In this document: one piece after another, positions 17,497-26,386 of the stretch
Position numbering within the stretch: the first letter of the stretch is position 1
Layout of the letters: each line of letters begins with the position of its first letter
From: Oscillospiraceae bacterium
GTDB taxonomy: Bacteria > Bacillota > Clostridia > Oscillospirales > Oscillospiraceae
NCBI GenBank assembly: GCA_020025535.1
Contig: JAHHRY010000002.1
Coordinates: 62,001-126,000 of the forward strand
Direction: 5' to 3'
Length of the DNA: 64,000 nucleotides
Made by a program: the position numbers and the translations under genes
The notes under the pieces: generated by a model
Told to the model about the DNA's origin: nothing
The model's input: the letters and a program-made list of their open reading frames with translations, nothing else
Database searches by the model: none

Positions 17497-19014
17497 ATGC
17501 AGACGAATGTATTGGAGTATCTTGAAAACATTGTGACAAAAGTGCCGGAGAAGGTTGCTTTTGCCAATGAGGAAATGGGACTGACCTTTTCTCAGGTATT
17601 TGAACAGTCGAGAGCCATCGGCAGTTTCCTGCATGGGCAGGGCCTCTACAAAAAGCCCATCGTGGTGTTTATGAAAAAGCATCCCAAGACCATCGTGGCT
17701 TTTTTCGGAGCGATTTATGCAGGCTGTTACTATGTACCGCTGGACGATGAGATGCCCCGGCACCGCATTGAACTGATTTTCAAGACTCTGGATCCCGGTG
17801 CCATGATCTGCGATGAGACGACTCTGGAAATGGCCAGAAATTTCAATTACGACGGAGAGATTTATCTCTACGACGACATTGCAGGCAAGCCGGTGGACAA
17901 TCAGGCTTTGATGGAAATTCGGGATCATCAGATTGACACCGATCCCATTTATATTGTGTTTACTTCCGGCTCTACCGGCATACCCAAGGGCGTTATGGCT
18001 TGCCATCGTTCGGTACTGGATTACATTGAGCATCTTTCGGAAGTGCTGCGTTTCGATGAGAATACCGTTTTCGGCAATCAGACTCCGCTGTATTTCGATG
18101 CCTGTCTGAAAGAGGTTTATCCCACGCTGAAATATGGTGCAACGACCTATATCATTCCCAAGCAGCTGTTTATGTTCCCGCTGAAACTGGTTGAGTTTTT
18201 GAATCAGTATAAAATCAATACGGTTTGCTGGGTTGTTTCCGCACTGACCATGATCTCTTCTTTCAGAACTTTTGAAAAGGTGAAGCCCGAGTATCTGCAT
18301 ACCATTGCTTTTGCCAGTGAGGTTTTCCCCATTAAGCAGTTCAATATTTGGAGAGAAGCTCTGCCGAAGGCCAGATTTATCAATCTTTACGGACCGACGG
18401 AAGTTACCGGTATCTGCTGCTACTATGAAGTGGACAGAGAATTCGGTCTGGATGAGAGTATGCCGGTTGGACGTCCCTTCCGGAATACGGATATTCTTCT
18501 GCTGGACGAGCATGATCAGATTCCTGCTCCCGGGGAACAGGGAGAAATCTGTGTCCGGGGCACTTCTCTGACGCTGGGCTATTACCGCAATCCGGAGAAG
18601 ACGGCAGAAGCCTTCGTCCAGAACCCGCTGAATGATATTTACCCCGAGCTGATTTACAGAACCGGCGATTTGGGCAAATATAACGAGAGGGGAGAACTGG
18701 TTTTCCTCTCCCGGAAGGACTATCAGATCAAGCATATGGGACATCGCATCGAACTGGGTGAGATTGAGGTTATTGCCAATATGTACGAGGCTGTTGGAAG
18801 TGCCTGCTGCCTGTTTGACAATGACAAGAAAAAGATTATCCTTTACTATACGGGTGATGTATCCCCCAAGGACATGGCTGCCTATATCAAGGAGAAACTG
18901 CCCCGTTATATGGTTCCCAACGTAATCAAGCAGCTGGAGCGGATGCCCCTGACCCCTAACGGAAAAATTGACCGCAAGTATTTGATGAAATGTTATGAAG
19001 GCGAAAAAGCCTAA
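17497..19014 (+). CDS. DltA-like amino-acid adenylating ligase
   Basis: 505 residues, ANL superfamily. A3 loop FTSGSTGIPKG (~155-165), substrate Asp in YFDACLKE (D201), A5 LYGPTE (297-302), A7 YRTGDLGK (387-394), A10 NGKIDRK with catalytic K480. Size and layout match DltA, which activates D-Ala and loads it on DltC. At the DltA specificity position, where FCGE carries a Cys governing D-Ala selectivity, this protein has FASE (A273), suggesting a different or larger pocket (alignment from memory). The carrier-protein gene follows 14 bases later. Confidence 0.85.
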   Translation: MQTNVLEYLENIVTKVPEKVAFANEEMGLTFSQVFEQSRAIGSFLHGQGLYKKPIVVFMKKHPKTIVAFFGAIYAGCYYVPLDDEMPRHRIELIFKTLDPGAMICDETTLEMARNFNYDGEIYLYDDIAGKPVDNQALMEIRDHQIDTDPIYIVFTSGSTGIPKGVMACHRSVLDYIEHLSEVLRFDENTVFGNQTPLYFDACLKEVYPTLKYGATTYIIPKQLFMFPLKLVEFLNQYKINTVCWVVSALTMISSFRTFEKVKPEYLHTIAFASEVFPIKQFNIWREALPKARFINLYGPTEVTGICCYYEVDREFGLDESMPVGRPFRNTDILLLDEHDQIPAPGEQGEICVRGTSLTLGYYRNPEKTAEAFVQNPLNDIYPELIYRTGDLGKYNERGELVFLSRKDYQIKHMGHRIELGEIEVIANMYEAVGSACCLFDNDKKKIILYYTGDVSPKDMAAYIKEKLPRYMVPNVIKQLERMPLTPNGKIDRKYLMKCYEGEKA

Positions 19015-19028
19015 AGGAGAGTTTTACT

Positions 19029-19256
19029 ATGGAACAACTGCTGGAAATTCTTTCTGAACTGCACCCTGATGTGGATTTTGAAACCGAAGAACACCTGATT
19101 GACAACGGAATCCTGGATTCTTTTGATATCGTCACAATTGTAGCTGAAATCAACGGCGAATTTGATGTTTCCATCCCCGCAGAGGAGCTTTTGCCCGAAA
19201 ACTTCAATTCTGCAAAAGCACTGTATGCGCTTGTGGAACGTCTGATGGAAGAGTAA
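19029..19256 (+). CDS. Acyl/D-aminoacyl carrier protein (DltC-like)
   Basis: 75 residues, acidic four-helix carrier protein. The phosphopantetheine attachment Ser is S31 in NGILDSFD. RBS AAAGGAG. It would receive the aminoacyl group from the adenylating enzyme and present it to the MBOAT protein at the membrane. Length and motif match DltC (about 78). The next gene starts 73 bases later after a small stem (CTCCC/GGGAG) in the gap. Confidence 0.9.
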   Translation: MEQLLEILSELHPDVDFETEEHLIDNGILDSFDIVTIVAEINGEFDVSIPAEELLPENFNSAKALYALVERLMEE

Positions 19257-19329
19257 TTTCTTCCCCGATTCGTTTCTCCCTCAGGTGAGCAGGGGAGAGC
19301 AAGAAAAACTGTAATCGTGTGAGGATTTT

Positions 19330-20898
19330 ATGCTTTTTACTTCCTTCAATTTCCTGGCATTTGCAGCGGTTCTGCTGGTACTGTACTATCTGATCCCCAA
19401 AAAGGGACAGTGGATTCTTCTGCTTGCGGCCAGTTATTTCTTCTATATCTGTGCCGGACTGGAGTATTTGGGTTTTATCCTGTTCACGACCATAAGTACT
19501 TATGCAACTGCATATGTCATTTCTATCATACTGAAGAAGCAGGATGCCTATCTGGCGGAAAACAAGGCAACACTCTCCCGTGATGAGCGCAAAGCCTATA
19601 AAAATCATGTGAAGTGCATTAACCGCTGGATTATGATTGCCTGCCTGTTTCTGAATTTCGCAATTCTGGCTTTTTGCAAGGCGTGCATAGTGGAGCCTTT
19701 TCAGGCCATTGCGGAGGAGCGTGGCTTGTCCTTCCTGACCGTGGCGCTTCCTCTGGGCATCTCATTTTATATGTTCCAGTCGGCGGGGTATCTGATCGAT
19801 GTCTACCGGGGCACAGCAAAAGCGGAGAAGAATTTTTTCAGGTACGCCCTGTTTGTATCGTTCTTTCCGCAGCTGGTGCAGGGACCCATCAGCAGACTCA
19901 GCCAGCTGGCACCCTCCCTGTATGCGCCTCACGCATTTGACGGGAAACAGGTTTCTTTTGGCCTGCAGAGAGTGCTCTGGGGCTATTTTAAGAAGCTGGT
20001 GATCGCTGACCGGATCGTTGCTGCGGTGGTGACGCTGAAGCATCCGGAATATACGGGTGTGGGTTTTATACTCCTGGGCGTTTTTTATGCCATCCAGATT
20101 TATGCCGATTTTACCGGCGGTATTGATGTGGCCATCGGCCTGGGCGAAGCTTTAGGCATTAAAATGCCGGAAAACTTTATCAGACCCTTTTTCTCAAAGA
20201 ACATCGCCGAATACTGGCGGCGCTGGCACAGCACTTTGGGAGAGTGGATGAAGGATTATATTTTCTATCCGATTTCCGTGTCCTCCCCGATGCTGAAGCT
20301 TTCCAAGGCGGCACGCAAAAAACTCGGAAACTTCGGAAAGCGTTTGCCGGTTTACATTGCGTCCATTGCAACCTGGTTTGTCACCGGTATCTGGCATGGA
20401 TTGACACCGAATTTCATAGTGTGGGGTATGCTGAACTGCTTCGTGATTGTTGTATCGGAAGAATTGACACCTCTCTATGAGAAATTCCATAATCGCTTTC
20501 ACCTGAAGCAGAAGGCTTGGTATGGTGGATTCGAGATGCTGCGTATGTTCGCACTGATGAACCTGATCCGTTCCTGTGACCTGTTCCCTCATGTTGGCGA
20601 CTATTTCAGCCGTCTGGGTTCTTTGTTCACAACCTTCAATTTCCATATTCTTTGGGACGGAACGATGATGAAGCTGGGCCTCAGCAGCCTTGATTACGCT
20701 ATTCTGGGCTTCAGTATTGTCATAGTGTTTGCAATCAGCGTGATTCAGGAAAAGAAGGGCAGTGTCCGGGAGCTTCTCTGGAACAAGCCCGCGGTACTGC
20801 GCTATGTGCTGATCTACGCCCTGTTTTTGATTGTGCTGCTTATGGGTAGTTTTGGCATTGGATATAATCCGGGCAACTTTATCTATAATCAGTTCTAG
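19330..20898 (+). CDS. DltB/AlgI-type membrane-bound O-acyltransferase
   Basis: 522 residues, about 11-12 TM helices. Carries both MBOAT histidine regions: WRRWH (H300) and the catalytic WHG (H356), the YWRRWHSTLGEWMKDYIFYP block being highly typical of DltB/AlgI/PatA. Role by family: move the acyl or aminoacyl group from the carrier protein through the membrane to an outer acceptor via the SGNH partner. ATG preceded by a modest GAGG site. Neighbours upstream (carrier) and downstream (DltD-like) complete the pathway. Confidence 0.92.
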   Translation: MLFTSFNFLAFAAVLLVLYYLIPKKGQWILLLAASYFFYICAGLEYLGFILFTTISTYATAYVISIILKKQDAYLAENKATLSRDERKAYKNHVKCINRWIMIACLFLNFAILAFCKACIVEPFQAIAEERGLSFLTVALPLGISFYMFQSAGYLIDVYRGTAKAEKNFFRYALFVSFFPQLVQGPISRLSQLAPSLYAPHAFDGKQVSFGLQRVLWGYFKKLVIADRIVAAVVTLKHPEYTGVGFILLGVFYAIQIYADFTGGIDVAIGLGEALGIKMPENFIRPFFSKNIAEYWRRWHSTLGEWMKDYIFYPISVSSPMLKLSKAARKKLGNFGKRLPVYIASIATWFVTGIWHGLTPNFIVWGMLNCFVIVVSEELTPLYEKFHNRFHLKQKAWYGGFEMLRMFALMNLIRSCDLFPHVGDYFSRLGSLFTTFNFHILWDGTMMKLGLSSLDYAILGFSIVIVFAISVIQEKKGSVRELLWNKPAVLRYVLIYALFLIVLLMGSFGIGYNPGNFIYNQF

Positions 20899-20907
20899 GA
20901 GGCCCCT

Positions 20908-21972
20908 GTGAAAAAGAAATCTGTTGTTATTTTATCAATTACACTCTGTCTGGTCTTTTTGAGCCTGTGGATTCTGCAGCAGCTGCTGATGCCCAAGTAC
21001 ATGGATAATACAAAAGAGGGTGCATTGATTTCCGAATACTACGACAATGCAGGAAATAACGACGTTGTGTTCATCGGTGATTGTGAGGTCTATGAAAACT
21101 TCTCACCAATCACACTTTGGGAAAAATACGGCATTACATCTTTTATTCGCGGCAGCGCACAGCAGATGATCTGGCAGTCTTATTATTTGATGGAAGAGAC
21201 TTTCCGGTATGAAACGCCGAAAGTCATGGTTTTCAATGTCCTTTCCATGAAGTATGACACACCTTCCAGTACCGGCGATTCCGGCAAGCGAGAGGCTTAT
21301 AATCGCATGACTCTGGACGGTATGCGCTGGTCGAAACACAAGTGGAATGCAATTCAGGCTTCCTTGACGGAGGAAGAAAAAACATGGAACGGCGAATGGA
21401 TGTATTTGTTCCCGCTGCTTCGTTATCATGACCGCTGGTCTCAGCTGAATCGGGATGATTTCAAGTACCTGTTTCATCGGGATCAGGTTTCCGATAATGG
21501 CTACCTGATGCAGACCGGCATTAAACCTGTAACCGGTGAGCATCCGGAGCGCCCTCTGGCTGACTACACGTTTGGCGAAAACAGCTACTACTACCTGGAC
21601 AAGATGGTGGAGCTGTGCAAGGCAAAAGGAACGCAGCTGGTGCTGATTAAGGCTCCCACGCTGTCTCCCATCTGGTGGGACGAATGGGATGCACAGATGG
21701 AAGCGTACGCAGAAGAACATGACCTGCTGTACATCAATTTTCTGGACCATCAGGACGAGATCGGCATTGACTGGAATACGGATACCTACGATACAGGTTT
21801 CCATCTGAACGTATACGGTGCTGAAAAGCTTTCTGATTATTTCGGTAAAATCCTGCAGGAAGAATGCGGAATTACTGATCGGAGAAACGAAACAGAACTT
21901 GCAGAGATCTGGCAGGAAAAAGTTAAGATTTACTACGAACGGAAAGCTAAAATGGAAGCAGCCACTCAATGA
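20908..21972 (+). CDS. DltD-like SGNH-fold protein with Cys in place of Ser
   Basis: 354 residues, GTG start with AGGAGG. N-terminal membrane anchor ~6-26, rest outside. Block I reads FIGDCEV: the nucleophile position of the G-D-S motif is C59. The C-terminal D-x-x-H pair is in YDTGFHLN (~301-308). In DltD and alginate/peptidoglycan acetylases this protein moves the acyl group from MBOAT to the polymer. A Cys would form a thioester instead of an ester intermediate. Paralogous to the partial gene at the window's left edge. 37 bases before the lipoprotein gene. Confidence 0.82.
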   Translation: MKKKSVVILSITLCLVFLSLWILQQLLMPKYMDNTKEGALISEYYDNAGNNDVVFIGDCEVYENFSPITLWEKYGITSFIRGSAQQMIWQSYYLMEETFRYETPKVMVFNVLSMKYDTPSSTGDSGKREAYNRMTLDGMRWSKHKWNAIQASLTEEEKTWNGEWMYLFPLLRYHDRWSQLNRDDFKYLFHRDQVSDNGYLMQTGIKPVTGEHPERPLADYTFGENSYYYLDKMVELCKAKGTQLVLIKAPTLSPIWWDEWDAQMEAYAEEHDLLYINFLDHQDEIGIDWNTDTYDTGFHLNVYGAEKLSDYFGKILQEECGITDRRNETELAEIWQEKVKIYYERKAKMEAATQ

Positions 21973-22009
21973 GCGGCTGTGACAGATAAATTTTAAGGAG
22001 GAAACACAA

Positions 22010-22546
22010 ATGAAAAAGCTAATTTGCTCTGTTCTGGCATTGATCATGGTTTTAAGCTTTGCCGGCTGCGCCGGTAACGAAGAGGGTTCCACCCCCAGCG
22101 AAAACAAGGTGGATACCCCGTCTTCCGGAAACGCCCCCGTTGTGGCTGAAGGCTATGTGTTTAATTATAAAGGCACGAAGATTCCCGTAAATGAGAATTT
22201 TGCTCCCATTCTGAAGGCTCTGGGCGATCCTAAGAGCTACGACGAAAAGCCCAGCTGTGCTTTCAACGGCAAGGACAAGACCTATTTCTATGGCAGCTTC
22301 TACGTTGCAACCTACCCCGATGGCGACAACGACTATGTCAGCAGCGTATGGTTCGTTGATGACAGTGTTGCTACTGACGAAGGCATTACCATCGGTTCTG
22401 CAAAGGCAGACGTGGAGAAGGCCTATGGCGCTGACGGCTTTAACGGCACCAATGCCTATATTATGACTAAGGGCAGCTCCAGACTGACGATCATCATGAA
22501 GGATGATGTGGTATCCTCCATTCAGTACGACGCTGTTACAAAGTAA
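22010..22546 (+). CDS. Small secreted lipoprotein
   Basis: 178 residues. Signal peptide with lipobox LSFAGC, then an acidic Ser/Thr linker and a compact ~130-residue domain with no Cys pair. RBS AAGGAGG. The domain begins with YVFNYKGTKIPVNENFAPILKAL; it resembles small clostridial lipoproteins of unknown role. Last gene of the Dlt-like operon, before a strong terminator, so it may help present or bind the modified polymer (inference). Confidence 0.75.
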   Translation: MKKLICSVLALIMVLSFAGCAGNEEGSTPSENKVDTPSSGNAPVVAEGYVFNYKGTKIPVNENFAPILKALGDPKSYDEKPSCAFNGKDKTYFYGSFYVATYPDGDNDYVSSVWFVDDSVATDEGITIGSAKADVEKAYGADGFNGTNAYIMTKGSSRLTIIMKDDVVSSIQYDAVTK

Positions 22547-22554
22547 TTTTTCCG

Positions 22555-22590
22555 GCAGCGGACACAGAAGTGTCCGCTGCTGTTTGTTTA
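22555..22590 (+). terminator. Terminator of the Dlt-like operon
   Basis: 11-bp perfect GC-rich stem (22555-22565 with 22570-22580), AGAA loop, then TGTTTGTTT. Confidence 0.85.
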
Positions 22591-22607
22591 AGGGCACTTA
22601 ATAGAAT

Positions 22608-22662
22608 ACCGGGCTTGTTCCTTCGTTAGGGGTAGGGGGCAAGCCCGGTTCCTGTTTTTTAG
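22608..22662. terminator. Second hairpin between convergent genes
   Basis: ACCGGGCTTG (22608-22617) pairs with CAAGCCCGGT (22640-22649), followed by CCTGTTTTTT on the plus strand; serves as back-up terminator and lies after the VWA gene on the minus strand. Confidence 0.6.
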
Positions 22663-22699
22663 GCGCGTTTGTGTTTACAGGTTAAAGTCAGAGACGCAG

Positions 22700-24064
22700 T
22701 CAGCGGCAGCAATCAAAGTCATAGTCGATATAGTTGGCGATGAATTGCACTTTGAAGTTCCGATCATTGCAGATAGAATCGGGAGATCCGGTTACATCCA
22801 GTTCTTCGGGGAGGACGAACTTGATGCAGCGAACCGTTACATCCCGGCAGAATGGTGCGGTGTGTGCCGGAATCAACAGTGTTTTCATTCCTCGTTTATA
22901 CTCGTTACCCATTCTATCTACTTCCTTCAGTAGAACAGCCAGTGCCACCCGTTTGTTGGGACAGACATTTTTGATGGTGACATCCACCTGCAGGATTCTT
23001 CCCAGGGATTCCATTACTACCTCTCCGGCATCAAATTCCAGAGAATCCACGCATCCATCAATAGTAATATCTACCTTTTCTGGACATCCTTCGGGAATAA
23101 CCACAATATCACAATTGACCTCTATTTCTGGATCTCCGAACGTTGCCACATTACCTTCGTCATCCGTGTAGACGATGGACTCGTTTACAGGCAATACCCC
23201 GGAACAAATACCATCGTGCTGTACGGTAAAGACAAGTGCTGCTCCCTCGTTTTCCGTAATGCCAAATTCTGGAATGGTCCATTCCAAAGTGTGTGCATCT
23301 ACTAACATAGCGGCACCCTTTGCTGGGGGAGAATAGGAAACGATAGAAAAACAGTCGTTGACTTTTTCGATAATCTTGACATTGGTTGCTCCTGGCTTTG
23401 TAATATTTCGGGCCAGATCTTCAAAAAGATCCTCCAGTTCGGCTTCGTCAGGCGTGATGGATAAATAGGCAGAGTCCGGGTCCGATGCCCAGTTTCGAAG
23501 AGCAGCTTCATCGATACCGCCGTTTCCTGACAGACCAATCACATAAATGATAACCCCCTGCGCTTTTGCTGCTGTGGCAACCGGCTCAGGAGGGCCGCCT
23601 GCGGTTCTAACACCGTCTGTAAACATGACAAATACCTTCCCGTTGGCAGAGGCGGGATCAAAAAGATCCAGAGCCTTGAGGAAGGCATCCTCTTGATTCG
23701 TAGAACCACCTGCAGAGATTGCATCTATCGAATTTTTTAAAGTATCAACCGAGGTAATCAGTTGGGTATCCTGCGTAGCAGTGGTGGCAAAACTGACAAT
23801 CCCAATTCTGCTTCCGCTTCCAATTTGCCCGCTCCCGGCGCTGCTGGTGGATTCTTCGATGATGTCGATGAATTTTTTTGCACCTGCTTTCATGTTTTCC
23901 AGCGGGGTACCGGCTAAACTTCCGGACCGATCCAGAATGAGAACAATATCCACCGGATTCGTCAGAATATCCGGCGATGCAGTTAGTGACAGCGTAACAT
24001 CAAAGGTGCCTCCGCAAGCGATGGAACTGACGCTGGTTTCTTTTGTAGAACTAGTAATACCCAT
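22700..24064 (-). CDS. von Willebrand factor A domain protein, Cys-rich C terminus
   Basis: 454 residues from the ATG at 24064 (AAAGGA nine bases upstream); earlier in-frame ATGs lack a site. VWA domain ~37-230 with a complete MIDAS: DRSGS (D45, S47, S49), the Thr in GGSTNQ, and FTDG. The C-terminal half is a chain of beta-rich segments with about a dozen Cys. No signal peptide or TM segment, so either cytoplasmic or packaged by another route such as a spore layer (speculation). Single gene, convergent with the Dlt-like operon and divergent from the metal-efflux operon. Confidence 0.75.
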   Translation of the reverse strand: MGITSSTKETSVSSIACGGTFDVTLSLTASPDILTNPVDIVLILDRSGSLAGTPLENMKAGAKKFIDIIEESTSSAGSGQIGSGSRIGIVSFATTATQDTQLITSVDTLKNSIDAISAGGSTNQEDAFLKALDLFDPASANGKVFVMFTDGVRTAGGPPEPVATAAKAQGVIIYVIGLSGNGGIDEAALRNWASDPDSAYLSITPDEAELEDLFEDLARNITKPGATNVKIIEKVNDCFSIVSYSPPAKGAAMLVDAHTLEWTIPEFGITENEGAALVFTVQHDGICSGVLPVNESIVYTDDEGNVATFGDPEIEVNCDIVVIPEGCPEKVDITIDGCVDSLEFDAGEVVMESLGRILQVDVTIKNVCPNKRVALAVLLKEVDRMGNEYKRGMKTLLIPAHTAPFCRDVTVRCIKFVLPEELDVTGSPDSICNDRNFKVQFIANYIDYDFDCCR

Positions 24065-24157
24065 AGGGCTCATTCCTTTCTGGGCATAGGCTGCCCAATC
24101 CAGAGTATTCCAGAAATCGACAACTTGTTCATAGAATAAAAATCTTTTATTTATGGC

Positions 24158-24186
24158 TTGATTTTTTCTGCTTTGTTGGTTATACT
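24158..24186 (+). promoter_or_regulatory. Promoter of the metal-efflux operon
   Basis: TTGATT (24158-24163), 17-base spacer, TATACT (24181-24186), immediately followed by the dyad operator at 24191. Confidence 0.7.
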
Positions 24187-24190
24187 TAAA

Positions 24191-24212
24191 TAAACGATTA
24201 AACAATCGTTTA
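24191..24212 (+). promoter_or_regulatory. ArsR/SmtB-type operator
   Basis: Perfect 9-bp arms TAAACGATT (24191-24199) and AATCGTTTA (24204-24212) around AAAC, placed on the transcription start of the operon that ends with its own ArsR-family gene. The position implies repression relieved by metal. Confidence 0.65.
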
Positions 24213-24231
24213 AATGAAAGGAGCTGCTAGT

Positions 24232-24450
24232 ATGAAGAAAACCTATAAGATCGAAGTTGACTGTCCCAATTGCGCCAATAAGGTTGAGGATACCGTTAAG
24301 AAGACCCCCGGTGTTCAGAATGCTGTTGTGAATTTTATGACACAGAAGCTGATCGTTGAGTTTGAAGACGGGCAGGAACCTGCAGCTCTGATGCAGGAAA
24401 TCGTAAAAAAGTGCAAGAAGGTTGCACACGACTGCGAAATTTATCTGTAA
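24232..24450 (+). CDS. Stand-alone heavy-metal-associated (HMA) domain protein
   Basis: 72 residues from the ATG at 24232 (AAAGGAG site). Ferredoxin-like HMA fold with the metal-binding CPNC (residues ~9-12: DCPNCANKVED). Works as a metal chaperone or as a detached N-terminal domain for the P-type ATPase encoded 34 bases later, which lacks its own HMA domain. Confidence 0.88.
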   Translation: MKKTYKIEVDCPNCANKVEDTVKKTPGVQNAVVNFMTQKLIVEFEDGQEPAALMQEIVKKCKKVAHDCEIYL

Positions 24451-24484
24451 ATTATAAAATTCAAAGTGGTAAGGTGTGGTTGCG

Positions 24485-26368
24485 GTGACAAAAAAACAAA
24501 GAAAGATGCTAAGCAGAATTCTTTTAGCCTTTCTGCTGATGACCATTTTGCATTTTGCTCCGGTGGACGGATGGGTGCGTTTTGCCCTGTACCTGATTCC
24601 GTATTTGATAATCGGCTATGATATTATATTAAACGCCGGCAGAGGTATTTTGAATCGGCAGGTATTTGATGAAAACTTTCTGATGACGGTTTCTACAGTC
24701 GGTGCCATGGTCATTGGTCTGACCAGAAGCGGTGACTATGTAGAGGCTATCGCGGTTATGTGGTTTTATCAGATCGGCGAACTGTTCCAGAGCTATGCAG
24801 TGGGCAAGAGTCGCCGCAACATAAGCGCCCTGATGGATATCCGCCCGGATTACGCCAACGTCGAGACGGAAGGCAAACTGGAGCAGGTAGACCCGGAAGA
24901 AGTGGAGATCGGCACCGTGATCGTGGTTCAGCCCGGTGAGAAAGTGCCGATTGACGGTGTGCTGGTGGATGGCGTGTCCAGCCTGAACACCAGTGCGCTG
25001 ACCGGTGAAAGCCTGCCGCAGGAAGTAAAACCCGGTGACGAGATTATCAGCGGCTGCATTAACCTGACAGGTGTCCTGAAAATCCGCACAACAAAGGAAT
25101 TCGGGGAATCCACCGTTTCCAAGATTCTGGATCTGGTGGAAAACGCCAGTTCCAGAAAGTCAAGGTCGGAAGACTTCATTTCAAAGTTTGCCCGTTTTTA
25201 CACACCGGCCGTGTGCTACAGCGCCCTGGCGCTGGCAATACTGCCGCCTCTGGTGCAGACGGTGTTTATGAATATGTCTGCGGATTGGGGCGACTGGGTG
25301 TATCGTGCCCTGACGTTCCTGGTTATAAGCTGCCCCTGTGCGCTGGTTATAAGCGTACCGCTCAGCTTTTTTGCGGGAATCGGCGGTGCCAGCCACGAGG
25401 GCATTCTGGTAAAAGGATCCAACTATCTGGAAGCACTGTCCAAGTGTGAATGCGTCGTGTTTGACAAAACGGGCACCCTGACTCAGGGTGTGTTTGAAGT
25501 CAGCGCGATTCACAACACAACGGTCGAAAAGGAAACTCTGATTGAGTTTGCAGCCCTTGCCGAGAGCGCGTCTTCGCATCCCATCAGCAAGAGCCTGAAA
25601 AAAGCATACGGAAAAGAAATCGACAGAAGCCGTGTGGATTCCATTGAGGAGATCAGCGGCTTTGGCATTCAGGCAAACGTGGATGGCCGGAAGGTTGCCG
25701 TTGGAAACGGCAAGCTGATGAAGCAGCTGAATGTAGCATTTGAAGAGCCGACGGAAATCGGCACACATATTCATGTGGCGATTGATTCGGTGTATGCAGG
25801 CAGCATTGTAATCTCGGATGCCATCAAGCCCAATTCCGCTCTGGCAATCTCGAAGCTGAAAAGTGCAGGTGTTTCCCATACGATCATGCTGACCGGCGAT
25901 AAAAAAGCTGTGGCTGATCAGGTTGCCTCCGAACTGGGAATCGATACGGTATACAGCGAGCTGCTTCCCGGAGACAAGGTGACAAAAGTAGAGGAACTGT
26001 TGACGCAAAAGTCTAAAAATGGTATGCTTGTGTTCGTAGGCGACGGCATAAACGATGCACCTGTATTGTCCCGTGCGGACATTGGCATCGCCATGGGCGC
26101 CATGGGTTCCGATGCGGCCATTGAAGCTGCAGACGTGGTACTGATGGACGATGACCCTGCAAAGATTACAAAAGCCATCAGAATTTCCCGGAAATGTATG
26201 CGGATCGTTTATCAGAACATCGTTTTTGCAATCAGCGTGAAGCTGCTCTGCCTGATTCTTGGAGCATTGGGTATTGCAAATATGTGGCTGGCGATATTTG
26301 CGGACGTGGGCGTCATGGTTATTGCTGTTTTGAATGCCATCCGAGCCTTACACTATAAAGAATCTTAA
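24485..26368 (+). CDS. Heavy-metal-exporting P1B-type ATPase (Zn/Cd/Pb type)
   Basis: 627 residues from a GTG at 24485, best spaced from AAGGTG (GTG at 24476 also in frame). Visible: actuator TGES, ion-site C283-P-C285 in SCPCALV, phosphorylated D327 in DKTGTLT, SSHP of the nucleotide domain, MLTGD, GDGINDAP. The late membrane helices carry the Lys (SVKLL) and Asp (FADVGV) expected of the ZntA/CadA branch. It pumps divalent soft metals out of the cytoplasm using ATP. No N-terminal metal domain, supplied by the gene before it. Confidence 0.92.
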   Translation: MTKKQRKMLSRILLAFLLMTILHFAPVDGWVRFALYLIPYLIIGYDIILNAGRGILNRQVFDENFLMTVSTVGAMVIGLTRSGDYVEAIAVMWFYQIGELFQSYAVGKSRRNISALMDIRPDYANVETEGKLEQVDPEEVEIGTVIVVQPGEKVPIDGVLVDGVSSLNTSALTGESLPQEVKPGDEIISGCINLTGVLKIRTTKEFGESTVSKILDLVENASSRKSRSEDFISKFARFYTPAVCYSALALAILPPLVQTVFMNMSADWGDWVYRALTFLVISCPCALVISVPLSFFAGIGGASHEGILVKGSNYLEALSKCECVVFDKTGTLTQGVFEVSAIHNTTVEKETLIEFAALAESASSHPISKSLKKAYGKEIDRSRVDSIEEISGFGIQANVDGRKVAVGNGKLMKQLNVAFEEPTEIGTHIHVAIDSVYAGSIVISDAIKPNSALAISKLKSAGVSHTIMLTGDKKAVADQVASELGIDTVYSELLPGDKVTKVEELLTQKSKNGMLVFVGDGINDAPVLSRADIGIAMGAMGSDAAIEAADVVLMDDDPAKITKAIRISRKCMRIVYQNIVFAISVKLLCLILGALGIANMWLAIFADVGVMVIAVLNAIRALHYKES

Positions 26369-26386
26369 CCAAAACGGGGGGATTAT

